64,000 bases of DNA from Thalassospira sp. HJ (GCF_000948415.1 NZ_JYII01000019.1:124001-188000), one strand, 5' to 3'; positions 40,638 to 50,801 are shown, numbered from the stretch's first letter. The notes: a model not told the origin generated them from the sequence alone. Translations and numbers: made by a program.

Positions 40638-43076
40638 ATGACCCATCCCGTCCATGTCATGATTGTCGAGGACGAGCGCATTATTGCGCTACATCTGCGC
40701 AAGCAGCTCGAAAAACTGGGATACGAACGCACAAGCGCCCATACCCGCGGCGAGGATGCGCTGGCGGCAATCAATGAAGATCCGCCGGATATCATCCTGA
40801 TGGACATCCGGATTGACGGCGATATTGACGGCATCGAAACGGCGGCCGGCATTCCGGCAAACCTGATGATCCCGGTCATCTATCTTTCGGCCCATTCCGA
40901 AGATGCGACACTGGCGCGCGCTCAGAAAACCCGCCCTTATGGCTATCTGATCAAGCCGTTTTCCGATCGCGAATTGCACGCCACCATCCAGATGGCGCTT
41001 GAACGGCGTTCAGCCGAACTGGCCCTGTCGGAAAGTCAGCACCGTTTGTCCCTTGCCATGAATGCCGCGCAGATGAGCTGTTGGGAAATTGATGTCCTGA
41101 CCCGCCAAATGCACAGCACAGGTCTTGGCAATTTCGAACTGCTTCAGGAAACCGAAACCGTCACTGAAAGCTGGGATGCGTTTCTGGAACGCGTCGCATC
41201 CGAAGACCGCGACATGGTCCATAAGGCCTTTGCCTATGCCGTGGGTCATGGCGAGTTTTATGACGTCGTTTTTCGCAGCCTGGATACCGATCAGAATTAT
41301 CGTTGGCTACGCGCCCGCGGAAAGTCCTTCGGCGACGAGCGCAAGGGATCACAGCGTATCATCGGTATGATGCAGGACATCACCGATCAGCGCCTGACCC
41401 AGGACAAACTCCGCGAAGCGATGACGGTATTTGAAACCACCCAGGACGGTATTCTGATCCTTGATCCGGAGCTCAATGTCACCAATGCCAATAAAGCCTA
41501 TTACCGAATCACGGGCGACACCGAAGAAAACACCCTGAAAAAGCCGCCCTATTTCCTGTCACCCAGCGAACATCCGGCGGAATTTTTCCCGGAACTGTTT
41601 TCAGGCGGCAGCATCCGCCGTCACTGGCATCGTGATCTTGATACCAGAAATGCCGACGGCAATCCGATCTCACTGGCGATTCAGGTGATTGCGGTTGAGA
41701 ACGAGGAAAACGTTCTGACCCACTTCGTCATGATCGTTTCCGACCGCACCGCCATACGGCAGGCCGAGCAGGAATTGCACTATCTGGCCCAATATGACGG
41801 ATTGACCAGCCTGCCCAACCGCCTGCTTGCGACCGACCGTCTTAACCGCGCGATTGAGCGATGCGAAGCCAATGGCCGCATGGTCGCCTGCCTGTTTCTC
41901 GATATCGATGATTTCAAGACAATTAATGACACGCTGGGTCATGCGGCAGGTGATCAGGTCATCCTGATTGCCGCCACCCGGATCAAGGGCATTACCGAAC
42001 GTACCGACACCATTTCGCGGCTTGGCGGCGATGAATTCCTCATCATTCGCGAAAACATTCCCAATGAAACGGCGGCAACCAATCTGGCGCAAAAGATCAT
42101 TCAGGAACTGCAGCGCCCGTTCTATATCAGCGGTCATGAGATGAACATCTCCGCCAGTGTCGGCATTTCACTGTATCCGATTAACGGTTATTCATCCCAC
42201 GACCTGATCCGCCTTGCTGATACGGCGATGTATGCGGCCAAGGATCGTGGCCGGCGGACATATGCGCTTTACGAGCCGGAAATGACCGAAAATGCTGCGC
42301 ATTACATGACACGATCCCTTGAATTGCGACGTGGGCTGGAAAAGAACGAACTCACTTTGCATTACCAGCCGCAAATCGATGGTGCGAGTGGCGATATGGT
42401 CGGCGTCGAGGCGCTTTTGCGCTGGAACCATCCGACACAAGGTCTTGTCGGCCCGCATGAAATCATCCCGATTGCGGAAAAAAGCGGACTTATTCTCGAA
42501 ATCGGCGACTGGGTCCTTGGTGAAGCCTGCCGTCAGGCGCGCCGCTGGCAGGACGAATATGGCCAGAAGCTTCGCATGGCGGTCAATGTCTCGGCGCGCC
42601 AGATGCAACAACCGGGCTTTGCCGATACGGTTGCCCACGAACTGGCCATGGCCGGTCTTCCGGCCGAGGACCTTGAAATCGAGGTCACCGAAAGTATGAT
42701 CCAGGACGAAGCCAGCATGATTCAAACCCTGCATGATTTGCGCGCGGTCGGGGTATCGCTGGCGATTGATGATTTCGGCACGGGTTATTCCTGCTTGCGG
42801 TCGATCAAAAGCCTTCCGATCAGCCGCATCAAGATCGACCGCGCCTTTATCAAAGGTCTGCCGGGCAACAGCGATGACGTTGCCCTGATCACAGCCATGC
42901 TGGCGATGGCCGATGCGCTCGGCCTGCAGATCACGGCCGAAGGGGTCGAGACGAAAAAACAGTACGAATTCCTGCGTGAAGTACCCGGCATCGAATTACA
43001 GGGCTTCCTGTTTGGCAAACCGATCCCCGCTAACGAAGTCTTTGCCCCGGTGATCGGCAAGTCCCGAGTATTTTAA
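40638..43076 (+). CDS. Response regulator with PAS, GGDEF and EAL domains
   Basis: 812 residues. REC (VMIVEDERIIALHL, ILMDIRIDGDIDG, YLIKPFSDREL; phosphoacceptor in LMDI) is followed by two PAS-like regions (about 135-380), a GGDEF domain with intact RLGGDEFLII (about 475) and an EAL domain with VGVEALLRWNHP and DDFGTGYSCL (about 570-800). It can both make and break c-di-GMP, and REC phosphorylation by the adjacent kinase probably sets the balance. It begins 5 bp downstream of that kinase gene. Confidence 0.92.
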   Translation: MTHPVHVMIVEDERIIALHLRKQLEKLGYERTSAHTRGEDALAAINEDPPDIILMDIRIDGDIDGIETAAGIPANLMIPVIYLSAHSEDATLARAQKTRPYGYLIKPFSDRELHATIQMALERRSAELALSESQHRLSLAMNAAQMSCWEIDVLTRQMHSTGLGNFELLQETETVTESWDAFLERVASEDRDMVHKAFAYAVGHGEFYDVVFRSLDTDQNYRWLRARGKSFGDERKGSQRIIGMMQDITDQRLTQDKLREAMTVFETTQDGILILDPELNVTNANKAYYRITGDTEENTLKKPPYFLSPSEHPAEFFPELFSGGSIRRHWHRDLDTRNADGNPISLAIQVIAVENEENVLTHFVMIVSDRTAIRQAEQELHYLAQYDGLTSLPNRLLATDRLNRAIERCEANGRMVACLFLDIDDFKTINDTLGHAAGDQVILIAATRIKGITERTDTISRLGGDEFLIIRENIPNETAATNLAQKIIQELQRPFYISGHEMNISASVGISLYPINGYSSHDLIRLADTAMYAAKDRGRRTYALYEPEMTENAAHYMTRSLELRRGLEKNELTLHYQPQIDGASGDMVGVEALLRWNHPTQGLVGPHEIIPIAEKSGLILEIGDWVLGEACRQARRWQDEYGQKLRMAVNVSARQMQQPGFADTVAHELAMAGLPAEDLEIEVTESMIQDEASMIQTLHDLRAVGVSLAIDDFGTGYSCLRSIKSLPISRIKIDRAFIKGLPGNSDDVALITAMLAMADALGLQITAEGVETKKQYEFLREVPGIELQGFLFGKPIPANEVFAPVIGKSRVF

Positions 43077-43241
43077 TTTTCACAATCGAAACCTTCTGAG
43101 GCGCTTTCCTTGCAGGATATTCTACTTTAGAATAGCACCTTGACGTGCCGTGCCTGTTTGCCCCACCAAGCCATTGAGTTGGCTTGCGCTTTGTCAAAAT
43201 GCGATCTCCTCGACGAAAGCATAGGTCGGAAGGACAGCCGA

Positions 43242-45317
43242 ATGAACTTTTCCTCCCTGTCACTTGGCGCCAAACTTACATTTGTCAGCGCTTTGGCAAT
43301 CGCCATCTGCCTCATTGCGGGCATCTCGCTTCAAACGCTCCAGACAAACCGGACCACCGAAGAACTGACGGTTGGTGAGGCGCGCGCGGTTGCAAACCAT
43401 CACGCAGAACAGGCTGGCAGTGTTCTCAATAGCGGCATGAGGGTCGCCAAAAATCTTGCCGGCGCGTTTCGCGCCATCCGCGATCAAGGCGGCGTTGACC
43501 GCAAAGCCTATAACGAAATTCTCAATCGCACACTGATCGACAATCCGACCCTTGCAGGGGCCTGGTCCGGCTTTGAGCCCAATGCCCTTGATGGCAAGGA
43601 TGCCGACTATAAAGACGAAGGCGAACCGTTTGGCGATGGCAGCGGCCAGTACGTTACGTATTATTATAATTTTGGCGAAGGCATCACACCCTATCACCTG
43701 ACCGGCCTCGATAATCCCGAAATTAACGAGTATTACACCGCCCCGCGCGATACCAATCAGCCCTATGTCACCGATGCCATTACCTATGACATTCAGGGGC
43801 GCGATGTTGTCCTGACCTCGTTCGTCTATCCTGTCCAGAATCCCGCTGGCGATTTTCTTGGCGTTCTTGGTGTCGATCTTGAACTGAACGCGCTTTCGGA
43901 ACGCTTTGCCGAATTGACCCCGTTCGGAACCGGTACGGTAAATCTGGTCTCGGCACAGGGCACATGGGTTGCCCATGAAGACCCGGAAATCCGTGGCACA
44001 ACGCTGAGTGCCGATAACACAGTTCAGGCGGCAATTCTTGATGCGATGAAAAGCGGCACTCCGACCCGGGTTGACGATGACCAGATGCTGCACATGATCG
44101 TCCCTGTCGAGATCGCCGGTTACCCGAACCAGTGGGGCGTTGTCGTCAATGTCCCGTATGATACGGTTTATGCCCCCGCAGAAAGCTTACGCAACACCAC
44201 GCTAATCGGCGGGCTCATCCTGCTTGCGATCGTGATTGCCGTGGTTCTTCTTTCGACCAGAAACCTTGTTTCCCGCCCGATGACCCGTGTCGCGGGCGTG
44301 ATTGATCATCTGCAGAGTGGTAATTTCGATGTATCGATCCCCTATCTGAAACGAAACGACGAAATCGGCGCCATTGCTAAGGCGCTTGAGGCCTTCAAGG
44401 AGGCCTCGGCGGGCATGCAGAAAGCCGAACGTGAAAAGCTTGAAGCCGAGCAGAAGGCCAGCGAGGCGCGCAATCGCGCCCGCCTGCAGATGGCCGACGA
44501 GTTTGAAAAGTCGGTTGGGTCCATCGTGGTCAATGTTTCGGATAGTTCAGAAAACATGGAAAGCGTCTCGCGCCAGATGCGCCGGGCCGCAGATGAAAGC
44601 TCCGAACAGGCCGTTGTTGTCGCAGCCGCAGCCGACGAAGCCAGTGCCAATGTCCAGACAGTGGCATCCGCAACCGAGGAACTTTCCGCCTCCATTCAGG
44701 AAATCAGTTCCCAGGTGGCAAAATCGTCCGACATATCCTCCACAGCTGTTGAGGAAGCATCGCGCGCCAATGCGATGGTCACCGGCCTTGCCGAGGCCGC
44801 TGATCGCATCGGTGAAGTCGTCAGCCTGATCAATGATATCGCTGCCCAAACCAACCTACTTGCGCTCAACGCCACGATTGAGGCTGCCCGTTCCGGCGAA
44901 GCAGGCAAGGGGTTTGCCGTTGTGGCACAGGAAGTCAAAAACCTTGCCACGCAGACAGCCAAGGCAACCGATGACATCGCCCAACAGATCGGGTCAATTC
45001 AGTCGGAAACCCAAAACACGGTTGGTGCGATCGAAAAGGTCACTGAAACGATTTCCAACATCAACGAGATCGCAACAGCCATTGCCTCCGCAGTCGAGGA
45101 ACAGGGTGCGGCTACCGCCGAAATTTCCAGCAACGTCCAACAGGCCGCAGCTGGTACCAACGAAGTTTCATCCTCTATCGGGATTGTCCGCAACACATCT
45201 CAGGAAACCGGTGAAGCAGCATCCAACGTGCAGGCCGGGGCGACCCAACTTGCACAAGAAGCCCGCAATCTGGACGAACAGGTCAGAAACTTCCTTGATC
45301 GCCTGCGGAACATCTAG
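43242..45317 (+). CDS. Methyl-accepting chemotaxis protein with Cache-like sensor
   Basis: 691 residues. TM1 (about 10-30) and TM2 (about 325-345) flank a long periplasmic dCache-type sensor (with [33 protein letters not shown] (in part), [24 protein letters not shown] in part). HAMP follows, then the signalling tip ([39 protein letters not shown] in part). It detects a small molecule and steers flagella via CheA/CheW. An upstream in-frame extension is open, but AAGGA spaced 9 bases before this ATG is the obvious start. Confidence 0.93.
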   Translation: MNFSSLSLGAKLTFVSALAIAICLIAGISLQTLQTNRTTEELTVGEARAVANHHAEQAGSVLNSGMRVAKNLAGAFRAIRDQGGVDRKAYNEILNRTLIDNPTLAGAWSGFEPNALDGKDADYKDEGEPFGDGSGQYVTYYYNFGEGITPYHLTGLDNPEINEYYTAPRDTNQPYVTDAITYDIQGRDVVLTSFVYPVQNPAGDFLGVLGVDLELNALSERFAELTPFGTGTVNLVSAQGTWVAHEDPEIRGTTLSADNTVQAAILDAMKSGTPTRVDDDQMLHMIVPVEIAGYPNQWGVVVNVPYDTVYAPAESLRNTTLIGGLILLAIVIAVVLLSTRNLVSRPMTRVAGVIDHLQSGNFDVSIPYLKRNDEIGAIAKALEAFKEASAGMQKAEREKLEAEQKASEARNRARLQMADEFEKSVGSIVVNVSDSSENMESVSRQMRRAADESSEQAVVVAAAADEASANVQTVASATEELSASIQEISSQVAKSSDISSTAVEEASRANAMVTGLAEAADRIGEVVSLINDIAAQTNLLALNATIEAARSGEAGKGFAVVAQEVKNLATQTAKATDDIAQQIGSIQSETQNTVGAIEKVTETISNINEIATAIASAVEEQGAATAEISSNVQQAAAGTNEVSSSIGIVRNTSQETGEAASNVQAGATQLAQEARNLDEQVRNFLDRLRNI

Positions 45318-45346
45318 GCTTCCGGGAAGTTCAAATAACACATCAC

Positions 45347-45382
45347 AAGGACGGCATCATTTCTGGTGTCGTCCTTTTGTTT
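45347..45382 (+). terminator. Terminator after the chemoreceptor gene
   Basis: AAGGACGGCATCA / TGGTGTCGTCCTT stem (with G-U pairs in RNA) followed by TTTGTTT. Confidence 0.7.
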
Positions 45383-45455
45383 GATCCCCACATCATTCGA
45401 TGATTGAATTACCTTCGCCAATTACAATTTGCCCCAACAATTCGGGAAACGTTCA

Positions 45456-45863
45456 ATGCTGCCACTTCCTGTAACCATCTGCATTACCGCAGTATTCGTT
45501 TTGATGCTGACCGGGCTCAGCCTGATGGTCTCTGTTCGGCGTGCCCAGGTCGGGGTACTGAGCGGCGATGGTGATGACAACACCCTGCGCCGGCGCATTC
45601 GGGCGCACGGCAACTTCGTTGAAAATGCCCCGCTTTGCGTGCTTCTCATTCTCGCCATCGAGGCGATCCTGGCGACCTCTGACATTATCTGGATTGTTGC
45701 GGTCATTCTGATCGCAAGTCGACTTCTGCATGCGATTGGCACGCTCAAACGGTCCAAACGGATCATCGCACCGGCCATGGTCATGCAGCACATCACGCTT
45801 GCGGTCTGTGGTGTCTGGCTTCTGATCCAGTCCTTTGGCAATCTCAGTGCTGCGGGCATGTAA
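45456..45863 (+). CDS. MAPEG-family membrane protein
   Basis: 135 residues, four membrane helices, with the family motif RRRIRAHGNFVENAPLCVLL (about 45-64) seen in bacterial MAPEG proteins. Human relatives act on glutathione or eicosanoids, but the bacterial role is not settled. GGGAA precedes this ATG; a TTG nine codons upstream is a weak alternative. Its stop overlaps the ATG of the DUF1801 gene by one base. Confidence 0.85.
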   Translation: MLPLPVTICITAVFVLMLTGLSLMVSVRRAQVGVLSGDGDDNTLRRRIRAHGNFVENAPLCVLLILAIEAILATSDIIWIVAVILIASRLLHAIGTLKRSKRIIAPAMVMQHITLAVCGVWLLIQSFGNLSAAGM

Positions 45864-46288
45864 TGGTATCAGGTGATTTCGCCAGCGCCGAGGTTGCGGC
45901 CAAATTCAATGCCTGCCCGGCTGCGGCCCGCCGGGCATTGATGTCGATCCGGGATTGGGTGTTTGAACTGGCTGGCGAAATCGATGGGGTTGGCCAGGTG
46001 ACCGAAAGCCTCAAATGGGGTGAACCGGCCTGGCGCCCCAAATCGGGATCAGGCATTACCATCCGGGCCGACTGGAAACCCAAAGCACCTGATCAGGTGA
46101 TGATCTTTTTTGACTGCAAGACTGACCTGATTGATCGCACGCGTAGCCTGCTTTCAGCCGATCTTGCCACCGAAGGCAACCGTGCGATTATCCTGCCGCT
46201 TGATCGCCCCCTGCCCGAACCGGCAATAAAAACTGCGCTTAGTTGGGCTCTGACCTATCACCTCGACCGCAAATCATCCGGTAAATAA
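45863..46288 (+). CDS. DUF1801 domain protein
   Basis: 141 residues with the DUF1801 pattern: FNACPAAARRALMSIRDWVFELA, ESLKWGEPAWRPKSGSGITIR and VMIFFDCKTDLID. This YdhG-like fold is found in small cytoplasmic proteins of unknown action. Starts on the last base of the MAPEG stop codon, implying coupled translation. Nothing else about function can be said. Confidence 0.83.
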   Translation: MVSGDFASAEVAAKFNACPAAARRALMSIRDWVFELAGEIDGVGQVTESLKWGEPAWRPKSGSGITIRADWKPKAPDQVMIFFDCKTDLIDRTRSLLSADLATEGNRAIILPLDRPLPEPAIKTALSWALTYHLDRKSSGK

Positions 46289-46294
46289 GCCCAA

Positions 46295-46753
46295 TCAAAG
46301 CTCTCGAACCACCGCGTCAATCTGATCACGCATGGTGCGTAAATCGCGGTTCAACCGCTTGGCGGTTTCAACATCAAGCCCAGTGGCTTCAAGAATGCAG
46401 GCAGGTACTTCCTCTGCCTGATCTCGAAGGGTCTTTCCGGCCTCGGTCAGGGTAATGCGGACGGATCGCTCATCACTGGGGTCGCGCGTGCGCGTGACCA
46501 GTCCATTGGCTTCAAGCCGTTTGAGCAACGGTGTCAGGGTGCTTGATTCCAGATACATCTTTGCGCCAATACTGCGCACCGACTGATTGTCTTCCTGCCA
46601 AAGCGCGACCATAACCAGATATTGCGGATAGGTAAGCCCCAGCTTGTCGAGCAATGGTTTGTAGACCCGGTTAAAGGCATGCCCCGCCGAATAGATCGAA
46701 AAGCACAAAAACTTTTCCAGATTGAGAAGATCTTCTTTGGCAGCCTTGGTCAT
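46295..46753 (-). CDS. ohrR: OhrR-type MarR regulator of organic peroxide response
   Basis: 152 residues. LEKFLCFSIYSAGHAFNRVYKPLLDKLGLTYPQYLVM is diagnostic of OhrR; the reactive cysteine is C17. The winged helix (GAKMYLESSTLTPLLKRLEANGLVTRTRDPSDERSVRITLTEAG in part) is MarR-type. The reduced protein represses ohr; oxidation of the cysteine by an organic hydroperoxide releases it. AAAGGA precedes the ATG. It is divergent from ohr, and two operator-like palindromes lie between them. Confidence 0.92.
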   Translation of the reverse strand: MTKAAKEDLLNLEKFLCFSIYSAGHAFNRVYKPLLDKLGLTYPQYLVMVALWQEDNQSVRSIGAKMYLESSTLTPLLKRLEANGLVTRTRDPSDERSVRITLTEAGKTLRDQAEEVPACILEATGLDVETAKRLNRDLRTMRDQIDAVVREL

Positions 46754-46874
46754 CCATCACATCCTTTAAGCACAATCAGGCCATTCCCGGATCACGTACC
46801 TGATCCGTATCATCGATACTGCCTGCCACCCAATGGTCGCGCAAGCCACCGCAAATTCAAAGCCGCTGAATTTA

Positions 46875-46888
46875 AATCGCGCACGATA
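46875..46888. promoter_or_regulatory. OhrR operator, site 1 (distal)
   Basis: AATCGCGCACGATA, a near copy of site 2, extended by AT-rich flanks. It lies 121 bp upstream of ohrR. Confidence 0.65.
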
Positions 46889-46932
46889 TAATGACAAGCG
46901 ATTTATCGACATGACTGCCTTGTTGCATTTTA

Positions 46933-46946
46933 TATCGCACACGATA
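46933..46946. promoter_or_regulatory. OhrR operator, site 2
   Basis: TATCG CACA CGATA is a perfect inverted repeat with AT-rich flanks (TATATCGCACACGATATA overall), 181 bp before ohr and 179 bp before ohrR. It should control both genes. Confidence 0.7.
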
Positions 46947-47127
46947 TATTATTGTGCGATCTTATTTTCATCACGCAGACCCTGATCTGCTTTGGACCTG
47001 ATGGTCACAAAACTTTCACCCTCTTTCGGGCAGGTGCTCTTGCACCTGCTCACCCCCGGCGACATATGAAGGTATCGCAGCCGGGTTCTCACCAAGTCGA
47101 ACCAACGTTCAAACAAAGGATGAAACC

Positions 47128-47553
47128 ATGTCTGTTGATGTAAAATATACTGCAAGCGCTTCTGCCACCGGCGGCCGTGATGGCCGGGCGAAAACCGCTG
47201 ACGGCTCGCTCGATGTCAAGCTGACCACGCCAAAGGAACTTGGCGGCGCAGGCGGGGACGGCAACAATCCCGAGCAGCTGTTTGCCATGGGCTATTCGGC
47301 CTGCTTTATCGGTGCAATGAAGTTCGTGTCATCCCAGGGCGGCCCGAAAGTCCCCAATGATGTTTCGGTCACAGCCGAAGTCGGGATCGGCCCGCGCGAT
47401 GCAGGCGGCTTTGGCCTTGCCGTGACGCTCAAGATTGCACTTCCGGGTCTTGATAAGGCGGATGCCGAAAAACTCGTCGAAGAAGCTCACAAGATCTGCC
47501 CGTACTCGAATGCAACACGCGGCAATGTCGATGTTTCGTCCGTGATCGCTTAA
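47128..47553 (+). CDS. ohr: Organic hydroperoxide reductase Ohr
   Basis: 141 residues of the OsmC/Ohr family. The two redox cysteines are in MGYSACF (C59) and KICPYS (C124). NNPEQLFAMGYSACFIGAM is the classic signature. Ohr reduces fatty acid and tert-butyl-type hydroperoxides with lipoyl-dependent thiols. AAGGA precedes the ATG. A divergent OhrR gene and palindromes in the spacer show peroxide induction, and a terminator follows. Confidence 0.95.
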   Translation: MSVDVKYTASASATGGRDGRAKTADGSLDVKLTTPKELGGAGGDGNNPEQLFAMGYSACFIGAMKFVSSQGGPKVPNDVSVTAEVGIGPRDAGGFGLAVTLKIALPGLDKADAEKLVEEAHKICPYSNATRGNVDVSSVIA

Positions 47554-47609
47554 AGCACAAGCTCCCCCCTGCTGGTCAGCTCCCCCCAAACTGCTGACCG
47601 GCAATTTCA

Positions 47610-47639
47610 GGCCCGGTGTTACCCCGCACCGGGCCTTTT
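47610..47639 (+). terminator. Terminator after ohr
   Basis: GGCCCGGTG / CACCGGGCC stem with a loop of 8, followed by TTTTCTTTG. Confidence 0.8.
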
Positions 47640-47702
47640 CTTTGTCCGAGCCCGACGCGAAACATGCTGGACGCCCTGCTCATTCCCGTCTATCGAAACG
47701 CC

Positions 47703-48158
47703 ATGACCACAACATTCACCCTACTCACAGGCCTCTTTTTCTCGGCCCTGACTTCCGCAACCATCCTGCCTGGCACGTCCGAGGCGGCTTTGGCCGCGAT
47801 GATTGCGTCCGGTGATCATGCGGTGTGGCTGCTGGTTGTGGTGGCGACGGCGGGCAATGTTCTGGGGTCGCTGGTGAACTGGTGGCTTGGTCTTTATGCC
47901 GAGCATTTCAAGCACAAGCGCTGGTTCCCCGTATCGGCAGACGCCCTTGATCGGGCATCGCGCTGGTTTGGCAAATACGGGCTTTGGTCGCTGTTGCTCG
48001 CCTGGCTTCCGATCATTGGTGATCCGCTGACGCTATTTGCCGGGGTGATGCGGGTGCGCTTTGTGCCCTTTATCATTCTGGTGACGATTGGCAAGGCCGC
48101 GCGCTATGCCATGATTGCCGGTGGTGCATCAGCACTGGCCAAAGCATTCGGCGTTTAG
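47703..48158 (+). CDS. yqaA: YqaA family membrane protein (DedA/VTT-like)
   Basis: 151 residues. The sequence LFFSALTSATILPGTSEAALAAMI, NVLGSLVNWWLGL and DRASRWFGKYGLWSLLLAWLPIIGDPLTLFAG is distinctive of YqaA, which belongs to the SNARE-associated/VTT fold of DedA-related proteins. Role: probably membrane homeostasis. A longer frame from the ATG at 47664 is possible but leaves a non-family leader; no strong ribosome site distinguishes them. Confidence 0.83.
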   Translation: MTTTFTLLTGLFFSALTSATILPGTSEAALAAMIASGDHAVWLLVVVATAGNVLGSLVNWWLGLYAEHFKHKRWFPVSADALDRASRWFGKYGLWSLLLAWLPIIGDPLTLFAGVMRVRFVPFIILVTIGKAARYAMIAGGASALAKAFGV

Positions 48159-48269
48159 ACCGCCTGAGCAATATCGTTCAATAAATCACCACACGCATTT
48201 GCCATCCTCCTTGATAACAAACACGGCACCTTTCCCCACAGGATGTCGATCAAGGAGGAAACACCACGC

Positions 48270-48872
48270 ATGCTCAGCGCAACTCTCAGCCTTTATCTTT
48301 CCATGGCCGCCTTTGCGCTTGCGGCCTCCATCACCCCGGGACCGGTCAATATTCTGGTGCTAAGTTCAGGCGTGCAATATGGCTTTCGCCCCTCGCTGCG
48401 CCTTGTCTTCGGCGCGACAGCGGGCTTTTGCCTGTTATTGCTTCTGATCGGGTTGGGCCTTCATGAAATGCTTGAAGCCTTCCCGCAACTGATCCTCGTC
48501 ATTCAATGGGCCGGCGTGGCGTTCCTGCTGTTCATGGCCTGGAAACTGGCGACCTCGAACGGCGAACTGGGCAAGGGCAATGCCGCATCCGGGCCCAAGG
48601 CGATCACCGGGGCCATCATGCAATGGGTCAATCCCAAGGCCTGGCTGGCATCCATCGCAGGGATGGGTGCCTATGCCGCGTCCGGCGCGCCTGCATTGAT
48701 CTGGGAATTTACTGCGATCTATTTCGTGGTCTGTTTTGTCTCGGTCGCCTGCTGGGCCTATACTGGCGCGTTTTTATCGCGCTTTCTTGGCGAGCCTACG
48801 CGTATTCGCCTATTTAACCGGGCGATGGCGGTGTTGCTGATCGCCAGTGCCGCTTATCTGGTTTTGGGATAA
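48270..48872 (+). CDS. LysE/RhtB family exporter
   Basis: 200 residues, six membrane helices. The signature AASITPGPVNILVLSSGVQYGFRPSL (about 14-39) and QWVNPKAWL are typical of LysE/RhtB amino acid exporters. AAGGAGG lies 12 bases upstream of this ATG; the ATG at 48243 would place it inside the coding region. The convergent AraC-type regulator downstream is the usual partner for this kind of exporter, suggesting inducible efflux of an amino acid or metabolite. Confidence 0.87.
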   Translation: MLSATLSLYLSMAAFALAASITPGPVNILVLSSGVQYGFRPSLRLVFGATAGFCLLLLLIGLGLHEMLEAFPQLILVIQWAGVAFLLFMAWKLATSNGELGKGNAASGPKAITGAIMQWVNPKAWLASIAGMGAYAASGAPALIWEFTAIYFVVCFVSVACWAYTGAFLSRFLGEPTRIRLFNRAMAVLLIASAAYLVLG

Positions 48873-48900
48873 ATCCGCCTGCACCGCATCCGGCAAGAGT

Positions 48901-48965
48901 TTCCCGCCTGCGCGGGAATGACGACATAACTGAGTCTTCCCCGTCATGCCCGCGAAGGCGGGCAT
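48901..48965. repeat. Paired palindromic repeat (REP/BIME-like), copy F
   Basis: TTCCCGCCTGCGCGGGAA (48901-48918) and ATGCCCGCGAAGGCGGGCAT (48946-48965), joined by a linker not shared with copies B-E. It sits between convergent exporter and AraC genes, the only copy outside the prophage. Confidence 0.8.
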
Positions 48966-48978
48966 CCACAGCTCCAAC

Positions 48979-49824
48979 TTACGCGGCTTGCGCGCGGGCA
49001 TATTGCCGGGGCGTGGTTGCCATCAGGCGTTTGAAAATGCGTTGGAAATGCGCCTGATCGGCAAAGCCGGTTTCAAGCGCGACATCGACGATCTTTTCGC
49101 CCTGCCTAAGCGCATGACGGGCGCGCTGTACCCGGCAATTGATCAGATAGGCATAGGGCGTCATGCCAAAGGCCTTTTTGAAGGCGCGAACCAGATGCGA
49201 CCTTGAATAGCCAACCAACCCGGCCAGCTCATCAAGCCCGATATTCTCGGCATAACGGGTGCGGATATAGTCGCCCACACGTGCCATCTTGCGATCATGG
49301 AGCACGCCGCTAACACCAGCCGCACCATCCAGCACCCCCCGCTGATCAAGCTTCACATGCAGATCGCCAAAGAACGACACCATCGCCGTTTCCTTGCCGA
49401 GAATATCCACACCCGGGTTAGCAAGCGTATCGGCCAGATCCAGCAATCCGTCATAAAGATGCGGATCATGGCTCAGTGTGTCGGAAAACATCGCGAACTT
49501 CCCGGCCGCATCGGCATCGAGTTCAATCTGCAAATCCAGCAGCCAGTCGGGATCCACAAACAGCATGTCATAAACCCAGTCCGCTCCCTTGACCGGGTTG
49601 CAGCCATGCACGTCCTCGGGATTAAGGATCACCACCGACCCTGCTTGCGTTTCATGGGTCTTGCCCCGGTTCCAATAGGTACTAAAGCCGCCCTTCACCG
49701 TACCAATCGAAAAGGTATCGTGGCTATGACGCTCGTAACAAACCGAATGCCCATCCGCCACACGCCGCAATTCGACAAACGGCATGGCGTCATCGCGCCA
49801 GAAATATTGGGAGGATTTAATCAT
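48979..49824 (-). CDS. AraC-family transcriptional regulator
   Basis: 281 residues. An N-terminal cupin-like sensor (HSHDTFSIGTVKGGFSTYW, GSVVILNPEDVHGCNP) is followed by the double HTH (IGLDELAGLVGYSRSHLVRAFKKAFGMTPYAYLINCRVQRARHALRQG in part and VDVALETGFADQAHFQRIFKR). Similar regulators control adjacent LysE-type exporters. The start is the ATG of MIKSSQ; an upstream TTG is unlikely. It is convergent with the exporter gene and separated by a palindromic repeat. Confidence 0.88.
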   Translation of the reverse strand: MIKSSQYFWRDDAMPFVELRRVADGHSVCYERHSHDTFSIGTVKGGFSTYWNRGKTHETQAGSVVILNPEDVHGCNPVKGADWVYDMLFVDPDWLLDLQIELDADAAGKFAMFSDTLSHDPHLYDGLLDLADTLANPGVDILGKETAMVSFFGDLHVKLDQRGVLDGAAGVSGVLHDRKMARVGDYIRTRYAENIGLDELAGLVGYSRSHLVRAFKKAFGMTPYAYLINCRVQRARHALRQGEKIVDVALETGFADQAHFQRIFKRLMATTPRQYARAQAA

Positions 49825-49971
49825 ACTCAAGTTTTTGATTTAATCGATGCAGCGGATTTTGCACCTATATTTACAGTCAATATATGCAAAAATTTCAACC
49901 TTACCGCGAAAATTGATTAAAGTTCGAATTATCTCTGCGAAGCCAAGAATCTGACATTAGAAAAAAGAGTT

Positions 49972-50754
49972 ATGATAATGGATAAACGTCAATCTCCGTC
50001 TGTACTTCACACAGCAATGTCCTCCTTCCTTGGCGGACTTATTACTCTATTTTTTATTCTTACCATGAACATATTGCCTCAATTTGACCTAAAAATCGAA
50101 GAATGGGACACAAAGATTGAAACACTGTATGGCTGGCAAACTCTTGCTGGCGCATTTTTAGCGCTACTAGCCGCTGCGGCTACTGTTGTTGTTATAAACA
50201 TACAAACTCGGTCCACGAGGGACAATTTTGAAAGGAGCGTTGAAGGTGCTGCAAGAAAGGCACGGGCATTTTTACCTCTAGCCGCAACAGAAATAATCGA
50301 CTACTCGAATGCCTTTATAACAGAGATGGAAAGCATGGGAGCGCAATTGCTTCCACACGCTCCAAATACAAGATACACAAACGTGCAATCTCACACCTTT
50401 CCCGACCTACCAAATGCAGCAATTTCACGTTTTGCAAATGCAACTGAACACGAACAATCTAAATATATTCAGGAAGTTCTAGCCAACACAATCAGAGCAC
50501 TTCAGTTTCAAAGAGCTCGACTAACGAGATACATTTCCCAAAACCAAGTAAAACACTCAGAAATAGAAGAAACCATAAAGGTATCTTTACAGATCATCGC
50601 AATGTGCCATGAGATATTCAAGCACTCCGATAAGAGTTATTGGGATTTCAACAAACGGCAAAGCCTACAAGATGCATTGTCCACCTCCACTGTTAGTGGG
50701 CATGGTGTTAATCTACAGAATATTATTGACTGGATCGCCTCGCTCAAGAACTGA
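49972..50754 (+). CDS. AT-rich membrane protein of unknown function
   Basis: 260 residues. Two N-terminal membrane segments (about 17-37 and 55-75) are followed by a soluble helical domain (RSTRDNFERSVEGAARKARAFLPLA...). Layout and the second-TM region (GWQTLAGAFLALLAAAATVV) resemble unnamed membrane proteins that occur in genomic islands. Base composition is clearly more AT-rich than in neighbours, with many A/T-ending codons, so recent transfer is likely. No domain can be named. Confidence 0.65.
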   Translation: MIMDKRQSPSVLHTAMSSFLGGLITLFFILTMNILPQFDLKIEEWDTKIETLYGWQTLAGAFLALLAAAATVVVINIQTRSTRDNFERSVEGAARKARAFLPLAATEIIDYSNAFITEMESMGAQLLPHAPNTRYTNVQSHTFPDLPNAAISRFANATEHEQSKYIQEVLANTIRALQFQRARLTRYISQNQVKHSEIEETIKVSLQIIAMCHEIFKHSDKSYWDFNKRQSLQDALSTSTVSGHGVNLQNIIDWIASLKN

Positions 50755-50801
50755 AATTTCCCCGGTAGCGCCCCGGCACACACGCCATTATAGTGCCCCA
50801 A

